A DNA stretch of 5,294 nucleotides from an uncultured Collinsella sp. (GTDB taxonomy: Bacteria; Actinomycetota; Coriobacteriia; Coriobacteriales; Coriobacteriaceae): positions 1 to 5,294 of the forward strand of contig CAJJYO010000122.1 of assembly GCA_905197385.1 (NCBI GenBank). Direction: 5' to 3'. Shown here piece after piece: positions 1 to 5,294 of this stretch. The translations under genes were made by a program, and so were the position numbers. The notes beneath the pieces are model-generated. The model did not search any database and was not told where the DNA came from. It saw nothing but the letters and a program-made list of their open reading frames with translations. The number at the start of each line of letters is the position of its first letter. Positions within the stretch are counted from its first letter, which is position 1.

Positions 1-35
1 AGGCTGCCGGGCGCCTTGCCGTCTGCGGATTTTGG

Positions 36-67
36 GACATGTGGCCCGCTTTTTGGGCCCACCTGTC
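36..67. repeat. Imperfect inverted repeat upstream of the sensor operon
   Basis: GACA (36-39) and GTGGCCC (41-47) face GGGCC-C-AC (55-62) and TGTC (64-67). This makes an 11-bp stem with one T/C mismatch and one bulged C around a 7-base loop (gcttttt). It lies about 100 bases before the chosen start of the sensor gene. It has no T-tract on its 3' side, so it is a poor intrinsic terminator. It could be an operator or a leader hairpin of the operon, or the remains of an upstream gene's terminator. The pairing is seen directly; the function is a guess. Confidence 0.4.
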
Positions 68-69
68 GG

Positions 70-75
70 TACACT
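70..75 (+). promoter_or_regulatory. Possible -10 element (TACACT) for the sensor operon
   Basis: TACACT matches the actinobacterial/sigma-70 -10 consensus at four of six positions and is followed by an A-rich stretch, unusual in this GC-rich region. I could not find a good -35 at 16-18 bases upstream. Transcription from here would begin near 82 and give a leader of about 85 bases before the ATG at 169, or a nearly leaderless message for the in-frame ATG at 85. Weak evidence. Confidence 0.2.
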
Positions 76-168
76 AAAAGCACTATGGGTACCCGCGAGC
101 GACATATCGGCCACGCGGCCGCCCGATCCGCACCCGTGGCGGATCCCAGGGGTGGCAGGCTCTTCGCC

Positions 169-1938
169 ATGCCGCGATTCCTGGTTGGTATAACGCACCG
201 TGCATATCGCCACCGCGTCTTTGCTATCGCCGGTGTCACCACCGCGCTGTTCCTTATACTTTTGGCAGTCTTGCCGGCGTTGTTCGCCTCCGATTCCAAG
301 CTTTCCAATGCCGTGCCCGCCTATAGCGAGGTGTCCGAAGAGGTCGTGGATGCGCTCGTCCACTCGAGCTCTCTCCCGTTGCTTGTCGCCGCAATTATAT
401 TTTCGATCTGGGGCGTATCGGTCTATCTGCGCTGTTTGGACTATGTGTTGCGCCGCCGCCTTGTTGCCATCGCCACCATCTGCGCCCTGTGGATGATCGA
501 AGTCATTCTCAAGTACAAGTCGTTCACGCCGTTCTATGCCACTGTGCTGTGGTACCTGTACTACGTGCCTATGACGCTCATTCCGCTGCTCTACCAGTTG
601 TGTGGTCTGCGCCTTGCGGGCCTGGAGCAACACCGCCTGGGTCGCCGCTACTGCGCTGCGCTGTGGATTGTGGCCATCCTGCTTATCGGATTTGTGCTCA
701 CCAACGATTTTCACCAGCAGGTCTTCCGCTTTGACCGTACAAGCGACACCTGGAGCAACGATTACACGTACGGCTGGGGTTATTTCGCCGTCCTCGTGTG
801 GACGGCCTTTGACTTCGTGGCCTTTTTTATCCTGGTTGGTCGGTCCTCGTCCTTTCGCATCCAGCGTTTCTCGGGCACGGCGGCGCTCGTACTGCTGGGT
901 GGCGCATTCTTTGCCATCTCGTATGCGTTGCGTGTGCCCTGGGCGTGGAGGCTCAACTTTTCGCTCGTCTATTGCATCCTGTGCGTGGTGGCGATGGAAA
1001 TCTGTCTCGATTGCGGTGTCATTCCGTCGTATCACGACATCGCCGGCATCTTCGACACCTTGCCGCTTGACCTCAAAGTTCTAACGCGCGACCTGCAGGA
1101 AGTCTATGCCACGCCAGTTTCAAAGCCAATGCCGGTAGGCGTGCGCGAGGAGTTGCGGACCCAGGAGCACGGCCGCGCCCATGCCTTTGCCGTGGCGTCC
1201 GATCCCGATGTGATGTACCGTGCCTTTCCACTGCTGGGCGGATCGGCGCTGCTTGCCCAAGACGTGTCGGAGCTCAACGAGCTTAACCGTGAACTGGCGC
1301 ATCGTCGCATGGAGCTGCAGCGTCAAAACGAGCTACTCGCCGCCGACTACGACCTTAAGACGCACCTGGCAGATCAAGAGGCCGAGACCTTGCTGGTCCA
1401 AGATGTGGACCAGGCGCTTGCCCGTGCGCTCGAAGGGATGTACGACCTGCTGAGCTCGCTGCCGCCGTTGACCGACGAAGCGTCTTCGCACGAGCGTTAC
1501 CGCATGCTGCAGCGCGCCAAGATGCTCGTCGCCTATTGCAAGCGCAAGGGGTCGCTCACGTTGGCACAGCACGGGGAGAGCGGTTTTGATCGCGACCGCA
1601 TTCAGCTCATTGCCAACGAGCTCGCAAGCGACCTGCGCACCATCGATATCGATTGCGCCTCGATTATCGCCATACGGCGCCCGATGCACGCCAGTACGGT
1701 AAGCGCCCTGTACGACTGCGTGTATGACTTTGCGTTTTTTGCCTACACCACCGACCATCCGGCGCTTATGTATCACTTGGGCGACCATGACCGATGCAGT
1801 GTCGAGCTGCGCGCCACGCTTTTTCCAGCGATGATGAAGATCTTTCGCAGACGCCCGCTGCGCAAGAGCTCGAAAGCGCTCTGCAAGGGCGCAACGTGGC
1901 ATACCGCCTTGAGGGCGAGCTCGGCCAGCTGCGCATGA
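169..1938 (+). CDS. Membrane sensor pseudokinase with 7TM-type input domain; 3' end apparently frameshifted
   Basis: As written this encodes 589 residues from ATG 169, chosen because it sits just before the first membrane helix and has GGCAGG (154-159) nine bases upstream. An in-frame ATG at 85 and a TTG at 16 lack a ribosome site. Residue numbers count from ATG 169. About eight hydrophobic helices lie at roughly 17-40, 68-87, 99-115, 123-146, 162-178, 205-224, 237-256 and 264-283. The motif LTNDFHQQVFRF (about 177-188) followed by DYTYGWGYF resembles the 7TM histidine-kinase input family. A degenerate PAS-like segment ending in AQDVSEL (363-369), then a coiled coil (about 368-402), lead to a kinase-like tail. 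The place expected for the phospho-accepting His reads VQDV (Gln411). The N-box position reads YDCVYDFAF without the usual Asn, and no Gly-rich boxes appear, so catalysis is unlikely. The reading frame breaks near 1820-1824; the last 37 residues are out of register and basic. It is the first gene of a three-gene operon with a true kinase and a regulator. Confidence 0.8.
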   Translation: MPRFLVGITHRAYRHRVFAIAGVTTALFLILLAVLPALFASDSKLSNAVPAYSEVSEEVVDALVHSSSLPLLVAAIIFSIWGVSVYLRCLDYVLRRRLVAIATICALWMIEVILKYKSFTPFYATVLWYLYYVPMTLIPLLYQLCGLRLAGLEQHRLGRRYCAALWIVAILLIGFVLTNDFHQQVFRFDRTSDTWSNDYTYGWGYFAVLVWTAFDFVAFFILVGRSSSFRIQRFSGTAALVLLGGAFFAISYALRVPWAWRLNFSLVYCILCVVAMEICLDCGVIPSYHDIAGIFDTLPLDLKVLTRDLQEVYATPVSKPMPVGVREELRTQEHGRAHAFAVASDPDVMYRAFPLLGGSALLAQDVSELNELNRELAHRRMELQRQNELLAADYDLKTHLADQEAETLLVQDVDQALARALEGMYDLLSSLPPLTDEASSHERYRMLQRAKMLVAYCKRKGSLTLAQHGESGFDRDRIQLIANELASDLRTIDIDCASIIAIRRPMHASTVSALYDCVYDFAFFAYTTDHPALMYHLGDHDRCSVELRATLFPAMMKIFRRRPLRKSSKALCKGATWHTALRASSASCA

Positions 1939-1967
1939 TCGTTTTGATGCCGAGGGCGGGTGAGTGA
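1820..1967 (+). other. Apparent -1 frameshift at a T5 run and the displaced 3' end of the sensor gene
   Basis: In the written frame (ctt ttt cca) the product ends at TGA 1936-1938. Moving to the -1 frame at the run of five Ts (1820-1824; ctt ttt tcc) opens 47 codons that end at TGA 1965-1967. Their translation begins SSDDEDLSQ and ends LRMIVLMPRAGE. The end looks like the last beta-strand of a histidine-kinase ATPase domain (compare FTLTVSIPL in the next gene). The restored protein would be 599 residues, and its stop would overlap the GTG start of the next gene by four bases (GTGA, 1964-1967). The -1 frame is closed by TGA at 1788-1790, so the frame change must lie between 1791 and 1938. A true deletion, phase variation or a homopolymer sequencing error would all give this picture. 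Confidence 0.7.
1953..1959 (+). promoter_or_regulatory. Ribosome binding site region of the histidine kinase gene
   Basis: AGGGCGG lies 4 bases before GTG 1964 and 10 bases before the in-frame ATG 1970. A second purine-rich patch, GGTGAG (1959-1964), lies 5 bases before ATG 1970. Spacing slightly favours ATG 1970, while the GTGA overlap with the frame-restored upstream stop favours GTG 1964. Either way the site lies inside the end of the preceding gene, which implies translational coupling. Confidence 0.45.
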
Positions 1968-3463
1968 CGATGCAGATTTCGCTCATCCTTCCCCAAATCG
2001 TTGCGCTCGATGTTGTCTTTGCCCTGGCTGCGTGTCTGCAGACGATCCACGTCCCGCTCATCTCATCGCGCCGCTCGTCCTATAACCGTAAGGTGATTTG
2101 CACCTACGAGGCGAGCCTTGTGCTTCACCTGATGATTTCGGCGCTCATCTTATTCGCGTCGTCTGGCTCGTATCTGCTGGCGCCGCTTGGCGTTTGCGCC
2201 AGGGCAATGGGCGGAGCGCTGTGGCTCAATGCCGCGATCTTTGCCTATGGCGTGGTGCTTATGGTGCGCTATCGTCGTCCCGTCATGCTGACTGAGCTGC
2301 TGCTCGTTGCCGCCGTAACGCCGCCAATGGTTGTTGTTATGGACTCGGCGTGGACCGTTGTCCTTATCGCAGAGGGAGCGTTCTTCCTGTTCCGTTCCAT
2401 CGCGGCGCTCTTGATGGACGTCCATAACCGCCAGGAGGATATCACCGCGTTCTCGACGATCGAGACCATCAACGTGATTCCCGTGGGCATCCTGTATCTG
2501 GACCCGAGGGGCCGTCCGCTGCTCATGAACCGCTGCATGCGCAAAAACCTAGTGGAACTTCATATGCCCACCGATCTAGGTGACATGAGCGGCACATGGA
2601 ACGACCTGCGCAAACTTAGCATGCAAATGCCCGAAAGCAGTAGGAACCGTGTGCGGATTAACTTGGATCGTTTTGGTGATGCTCGCGCCGTGATCGAGAT
2701 TTCTCCCGCCGAGATTCGCCTATTTGTGCACGACGAGGTTATGGTTTCGGGCCGCCTCTTTGAGCGCATTATAGGCCTGGACGTGACGGAATACGCACAT
2801 GCCTACGACCGCCTGGCGCAAGCCAACCACCTGCTTGAGCTTGCGGGCCAAGAGCTCCAGGCCCAGATCGAAGAAGTTAAAAAGGTTGCCGACAATGCGG
2901 CCTACCTACGTATGCGTGCCCGCGTCCACGATGTGATCGGGCAGCGCCTGTCCATTCTTCATCGCTATTTGGAGGAGGGACGTCTGGACGATGAGTCGCT
3001 CGAGCAGATTGACCCGTTGCTGCGCTCAATCGCCGCCGATTTGCGTAGTGGCGGTGCCAGCGAGCCTGCAGAGCAGCTGGGTGATATCGTCCATGCTTTT
3101 GGCCTGGTGAGTGTGCAGATCGATGTTGAGGGCGCGCTGCCTGAGGACGCGCGTGTCGCCGCCGCATTTTTGCAGATTATCCGTGAGGCCTCGACCAATG
3201 CCACCAAGCATGCGCAGGCGCATCGGGTCCACGTGCGTCTGTGGCAGGAGGGGGCGGATGCTGGCGCCGTCGCGCGCATGACGATTTCTAACGACGGGTC
3301 CCCGGCCCCCGTATCGTATCGCGAGGGAACGGGTATCCCAGGTATGAGGCATGTCGCGCAAGATCTGGGTGGCAGCCTAGAGGTCCACGCCGCCCCGCCC
3401 TTTACGCTTACGGTATCCATTCCGCTTAACGCCAACGACACGTCCCAAAGGAGAAGCTCATGA
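1964..3463 (+). CDS. Membrane histidine kinase, NarX/HisKA_3 type, with PAS domain
   Basis: This is the catalytic sensor kinase of the operon, 499 residues from GTG 1964 (497 from ATG 1970). About five membrane helices lie at 6-25, 50-67, 83-101, 108-126 and 129-149. A PAS domain follows (about 165-275; IPVGILYLDPRGRPLLMN is a typical PAS start and GLDVTEY a typical end). A coiled coil covers about 278-312. The H-box is ARVHDVIGQRLS, with phospho-acceptor His322 and the DxxxQ motif (Asp323, Gln327) linked to phosphatase activity in this family. The ATPase domain shows an N-box with Asn412 (REASTNATKHA), a G1-like ISNDGSP (Asp444, Gly445) and a G2-like GTGIPGM (455-461). All catalytic elements are present. 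It should autophosphorylate on His322 in the cytoplasm and pass the phosphate to Asp54 of the regulator encoded next, whose start overlaps this stop. The input signal is unknown; the N-terminus is unlike the 7TM domain of the upstream partner. Confidence 0.92.
   Translation: MTMQISLILPQIVALDVVFALAACLQTIHVPLISSRRSSYNRKVICTYEASLVLHLMISALILFASSGSYLLAPLGVCARAMGGALWLNAAIFAYGVVLMVRYRRPVMLTELLLVAAVTPPMVVVMDSAWTVVLIAEGAFFLFRSIAALLMDVHNRQEDITAFSTIETINVIPVGILYLDPRGRPLLMNRCMRKNLVELHMPTDLGDMSGTWNDLRKLSMQMPESSRNRVRINLDRFGDARAVIEISPAEIRLFVHDEVMVSGRLFERIIGLDVTEYAHAYDRLAQANHLLELAGQELQAQIEEVKKVADNAAYLRMRARVHDVIGQRLSILHRYLEEGRLDDESLEQIDPLLRSIAADLRSGGASEPAEQLGDIVHAFGLVSVQIDVEGALPEDARVAAAFLQIIREASTNATKHAQAHRVHVRLWQEGADAGAVARMTISNDGSPAPVSYREGTGIPGMRHVAQDLGGSLEVHAAPPFTLTVSIPLNANDTSQRRSS
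3448..3453 (+). promoter_or_regulatory. Strong ribosome binding site of the response regulator gene
   Basis: AAGGAG lies 6 bases before ATG 3460, within the last codons of the kinase gene. The start and the upstream stop share ATGA (3460-3463). This fixes the start codon and indicates coupled translation of kinase and regulator. Confidence 0.85.
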
Positions 3464-4080
3464 TCCGCGTCCTTATAGTCGAAGACCAGGCCATTCTGCG
3501 CGAGAGCCTCGCGCGCTCCGTCGGTGACCAGCCCGACATGACCGTTGTCGCCGCGATCGCCGACGCCTCGGATGCCTTGGACGTTGCGCTCAAGGAGCGT
3601 CCGGACATGATACTGATGGACGTATGCACCGAGCATGATTCCAACGGCATCGTGGCGGCGGCGCGCATCAAGGAGCAGCTGCCCGAGTGTCGCATCATTA
3701 TCATGACCGGCATGCCCGAGATCACCTTTGTCGATCAGGCCCGCGAGGCGGGCGTCGATAGCTTTGTGTACAAGAACGTCGGTATCGACGAGCTGTTCGC
3801 CGTGATGCGCTCCATGCTGGCGGGCTATTGCACGTTTCCCAAGCCGCCCGAGAGCATTTTTTCGGGCACGGCGGCACTCGACGATGTTGAGCTGTCGATT
3901 TTGCGCCTTGCCTGCGAGGGCAAGAGCCGCCGCGAGATCGCGGCCGAGCTGTTTATGAGCGAGGGCACCATCAAGCGCCGCATCTCGGAGATCCTAAGCA
4001 AGACCGGCTACGACAACATCATGCGCCTTGCCGTGCATGCGGTGACCGAGGGCAGCATCGTTCCCAACATGGAGCGCTAG
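3460..4080 (+). CDS. Response regulator, NarL/LuxR family
   Basis: A 206-residue two-domain DNA-binding regulator, the usual length for the NarL family. The receiver domain (about 1-120) has the acidic pair Glu8-Asp9, phospho-acceptor Asp54 (ILMDV), switch Thr83 (IIIMTG) and Lys105 (VYKN). The loop after Asp54 reads CTEHDSNG instead of the common xMPxMDG. The C-terminal LuxR-type helix-turn-helix covers about 138-197: DDVELSILRLACEGKSRREI, then a recognition helix around MSEGTIKRRISEIL. An Arg stands where the familiar TVKxH motif has His. Phosphorylation by the kinase encoded just upstream should drive dimerisation and DNA binding; target genes cannot be read from this window. The gene closes the operon: 25 bases after its stop a strong hairpin begins. 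The family assignment is secure; the pathway is unknown. Confidence 0.95.
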   Translation: MIRVLIVEDQAILRESLARSVGDQPDMTVVAAIADASDALDVALKERPDMILMDVCTEHDSNGIVAAARIKEQLPECRIIIMTGMPEITFVDQAREAGVDSFVYKNVGIDELFAVMRSMLAGYCTFPKPPESIFSGTAALDDVELSILRLACEGKSRREIAAELFMSEGTIKRRISEILSKTGYDNIMRLAVHAVTEGSIVPNMER

Positions 4081-4105
4081 CGCTCGTTACGCATCGGCAT
4101 AAAGC

Positions 4106-4140
4106 GGCGGGGCCGCAGGATTATCTCCTGCGGCCCCGCC
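4106..4140. terminator. Bidirectional hairpin terminator between convergent genes
   Basis: A perfect 15-bp inverted repeat, GGCGGGGCCGCAGGA (4106-4120) and its complement (4126-4140), surrounds the 5-base loop TTATC. It lies 25 bases past the regulator stop and 49 bases past the lipoprotein stop on the other strand, a position fitting shared termination. Neither side has a proper U-tract: the + strand continues TGACATG and the - strand GCTTTATGCC. Termination may therefore rest on the very stable GC stem, as is common in high-GC actinobacteria. Confidence 0.8.
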
Positions 4141-4189
4141 TGACATGTGCGCGGATGTGTCCGCCAACCGCGGCTGATGTTACGTGCCG

Positions 4190-5032
4190 TTACGCGATGG
4201 TTGCGCTGTAGGAGGCGACGTCCTCGTAGGAATCGGTCAGGTAGGCGTCGATGCCGATGGTCGTGTTGACCAGGTCGTCAAGGCTGTCAAGCTCGCCGCT
4301 CGAGAACGTGAATTCCTCGGTGGCGTTGGTGCCGGGCATCAGGTGAGCCGAGAACCAGGGTTCCTTCATGGTGCCGTTGACGTTGGTCTTGCCGGAAGGA
4401 GCGTAGAAGGTCAGGTCCTTGTCGCTCTTGTTGGTGATGTTGACGACAAAGCCGATGTCGCCCCAGTCGTCCTTGAACTTTTCGGTGATGGTGATGGTGC
4501 ACAGGTCGTCATCGGCGACGGTGACGGCGGGGGAGATTTCGATGCTCTGGACGTCGTCGTCTTCGACGGCCTCATCGATCTCCTCTTCCTTCTCGGCGTT
4601 CTCGCGATCCTTCTTCACCGTACCGGACAGATCCTTGTCGGACTTCGTAAAGATAATCTTGTCGCCGTCCACCTCCAGGACGAGCTTGTCGTCCTTGAGC
4701 TTCAGGTCGTGCGACTCATCTTCGGCGGTAATCGTTACGGTGGTGGCGTCCTTGGCCTCCCATTTCAGGTCGGCGACCTCAAGGAACATGTCGAGGACGC
4801 CCGTGCCGTCTTCGTCGAGGATCAGGATACAGTTGAGGCCCCACTCCTTGAGCATATCCATGTACTCATCGGTGAGCTCTTCGCCGTCCAAGGTTCCACC
4901 CGAGTACTGCCAGCTGCCGACGAAGTTGGCCTTGGGGTCTTTGCCGCCGCCGCTGCAGCCCGTCAGGGCAAAGGCGAGCGCCAGGACGCATGTCAGAAAT
5001 GCGAGTGCGGACTTTTTGAACGTTGTCTTCAT
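4190..5032 (-). CDS. Secreted lipoprotein with lipocalin-like and Ig-like domains, function unknown
   Basis: 280 residues from ATG 5030-5032, chosen because AAGGAGGA (5036-5043) lies just upstream. A longer start at 5047 would begin before that ribosome site and so is unlikely. The N-terminus MKTTFKK, a hydrophobic stretch (8-22) and lipobox LTGC with Cys26 mark a type II signal peptide, so the mature protein should be lipid-anchored outside the membrane. A Gly/Ser spacer leads to a first beta-rich domain (about 37-130; FVGSW, DEDGTGVL, then alternating strands) resembling small lipocalin-like domains of gut-bacterial lipoproteins. A strongly acidic linker (about 142-161, EKEEEIDEAVEDDD) joins a second beta-rich domain (about 163-280; GFVVNITNKSDKDLTFY) resembling Ig-like, DUF4352-like folds. 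Overall composition is rich in Asp and Glu. Ligand and role are unknown. It converges on the sensor operon; the gene upstream on the same strand encodes a zinc-ribbon protein. Confidence 0.9.
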   Translation of the reverse strand: MKTTFKKSALAFLTCVLALAFALTGCSGGGKDPKANFVGSWQYSGGTLDGEELTDEYMDMLKEWGLNCILILDEDGTGVLDMFLEVADLKWEAKDATTVTITAEDESHDLKLKDDKLVLEVDGDKIIFTKSDKDLSGTVKKDRENAEKEEEIDEAVEDDDVQSIEISPAVTVADDDLCTITITEKFKDDWGDIGFVVNITNKSDKDLTFYAPSGKTNVNGTMKEPWFSAHLMPGTNATEEFTFSSGELDSLDDLVNTTIGIDAYLTDSYEDVASYSATIA

Positions 5033-5035
5033 GGT

Positions 5036-5043
5036 GTCCTCCT
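5036..5043 (-). promoter_or_regulatory. Strong ribosome binding site of the lipoprotein gene
   Basis: On the - strand AAGGAGGA is followed by CACC-ATG, close to the full anti-Shine-Dalgarno complement. It decides the start at 5032 against the in-frame ATG at 5045-5047, which sits directly upstream of this site. Confidence 0.9.
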
Positions 5044-5071
5044 TCATCGAACGAAACCCATAGAAGCAAAT

Positions 5072-5093
5072 GCGGGGGCGGCGGATCCCCCGC
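5072..5093 (-). terminator. Weak hairpin terminator after the zinc-ribbon gene
   Basis: GCGGGGG (5072-5078) pairs perfectly with CCCCCGC (5087-5093) around an 8-base loop. On the - strand it begins 19 bases after the zinc-ribbon gene's stop and is followed by ATTTGCTTCT, a partly T-rich stretch. It could end that transcript or attenuate read-through into the lipoprotein gene. No convincing promoter was seen in the 80 bases between the two genes, so partial co-transcription is possible. Confidence 0.4.
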
Positions 5094-5112
5094 TCATTAC
5101 CAGTTAGGGGCG

Positions 5113-5294
5113 CTAGGGCCTGGGCGTTCCGCAGTTGCTGCAGAACTTGCCACCGTTTTCGCTACCGCAGTTGGGGCAGAACCACTTGGCCGGTGCCGGG
5201 GCGGGTGCGGGACTACCGCACTCGGAGCAGAACTTGCCGGTGTTGGTGGCGCCGCAGCTGCAGGTCCATGCGCCGGCCGCAGGTGCGGCAGCGG
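5113..5294 (-). CDS. Partial: C-terminus of a double zinc-ribbon protein (possibly SPFH/band-7 family)
   Basis: The last 59 codons of a gene that runs out of the window, ending at TAG (5113-5115). Residues are numbered from the window edge. An Ala/Pro/Gly linker (1-8) leads to a first zinc ribbon, WTCSCGATNTGKFCSECG (9-26), where the first pair is CxC (Cys11, Cys13) and the second CxxC (Cys22, Cys25). A second linker, PAPAPAPAK, is followed by a full CxxC...CxxC ribbon (Cys39-Cys42 and Cys51-Cys54; WFCPNCGSEN then KFCSNCG). Eight Cys can hold two zinc ions. Such paired ribbons after a flexible linker end many bacterial SPFH/band-7 (YdjL-like, virion core-like) proteins, but they also occur on other membrane or regulatory proteins, so the identity of the main body is unknown. 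It lies 80 bases upstream of the lipoprotein gene on the same strand. Confidence 0.85.
   Translation of the reverse strand, partial: AAAPAAGAWTCSCGATNTGKFCSECGSPAPAPAPAKWFCPNCGSENGGKFCSNCGTPRP

Noticed and set aside
16..168. An in-frame 5' extension of the sensor gene from TTG 16 or ATG 85
   Set aside because: Neither start has a Shine-Dalgarno site. The added residues are Arg/Gly/Ala-rich with no domain character, and the extension from 16 would run through the 36-67 dyad.
1819..1825. A programmed -1 frameshift heptamer
   Set aside because: In the zero frame the heptamer is g-ctt-ttt, which does not fit X-XXY-YYZ, and I saw no obvious downstream stimulatory hairpin. Only a single-tRNA slip on TTT is possible, so an indel or sequencing error is simpler.
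1333..2061. A long - strand open frame antisense to the end of the sensor gene
   Set aside because: It is a shadow of GC-rich coding sequence: it crosses two + strand genes, has no ribosome site and shows no domain.
2965..3636. A - strand open frame across the kinase/regulator junction
   Set aside because: It overlaps two genes with complete catalytic motifs on the + strand, and its translation shows no domain.
5045..5047. An upstream ATG as the lipoprotein start
   Set aside because: It lies before the strong AAGGAGGA site, which is correctly spaced only for ATG 5030-5032, and the five extra residues precede the positively charged start of the signal peptide.
4184..5107. A long + strand open frame antisense to the lipoprotein gene
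   Set aside because: It mirrors the lipoprotein gene, which has a textbook ribosome site, signal peptide and lipobox. The + strand product is Val/Gly/Leu-rich without recognisable domains.

Overview
The window looks like chromosomal DNA from a high-GC gut actinobacterium of the class Coriobacteriia, most likely Collinsella or a close relative. This is inferred from the GC-rich codon use with GTG/ATG starts, the style of the lipoprotein signal peptide and the 7TM-type sensor. It was not tested by any search, and species assignment is not possible from what I can see.

Left block (169-4080, + strand): a tightly packed three-gene signalling operon. The first gene (from about 169) encodes a sensor with about eight membrane helices resembling the 7TM histidine-kinase input domain (HisKA_7TM type), a degenerate PAS-like segment, a coiled coil and a C-terminal kinase-like region. 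That region lacks the phospho-accepting His (Gln in its place) and the ATP-binding N and G boxes, so it looks like a pseudokinase. The second gene (1964-3463) encodes a complete NarX/HisKA_3-type histidine kinase with about five membrane helices, a PAS domain, an HDxxGQ H-box, and N and G boxes. The third gene (3460-4080) encodes a NarL/LuxR-type response regulator with receiver Asp54. The kinase and regulator genes overlap by ATGA. The first two would overlap by GTGA if the first gene were read through an apparent one-base frame change at a T5 run (1820-1824); as written, it stops early at 1938. The likely model is that the pseudokinase senses a ligand and modulates or heterodimerises with the true kinase, which phosphorylates the regulator.

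Centre (4081-4189): a short convergent intergenic space carrying a perfect 15-bp GC-rich stem-loop, probably a bidirectional terminator.

Right block (- strand): a secreted lipoprotein gene (4190-5032, strong Shine-Dalgarno, lipobox LTGC) with a lipocalin-like N-terminal domain, an acidic linker and an Ig-like C-terminal domain. It is preceded by the 3' end of a gene (5113-5294) whose product ends in two zinc ribbons after an Ala/Pro-rich linker, as in SPFH/band-7 family proteins with zinc-ribbon tails. An 80-bp gap with a 7-bp GC hairpin separates these two. No RNA genes, insertion sequences, CRISPR arrays or attachment sites were seen, and no stretch longer than 300 bases is without a gene.
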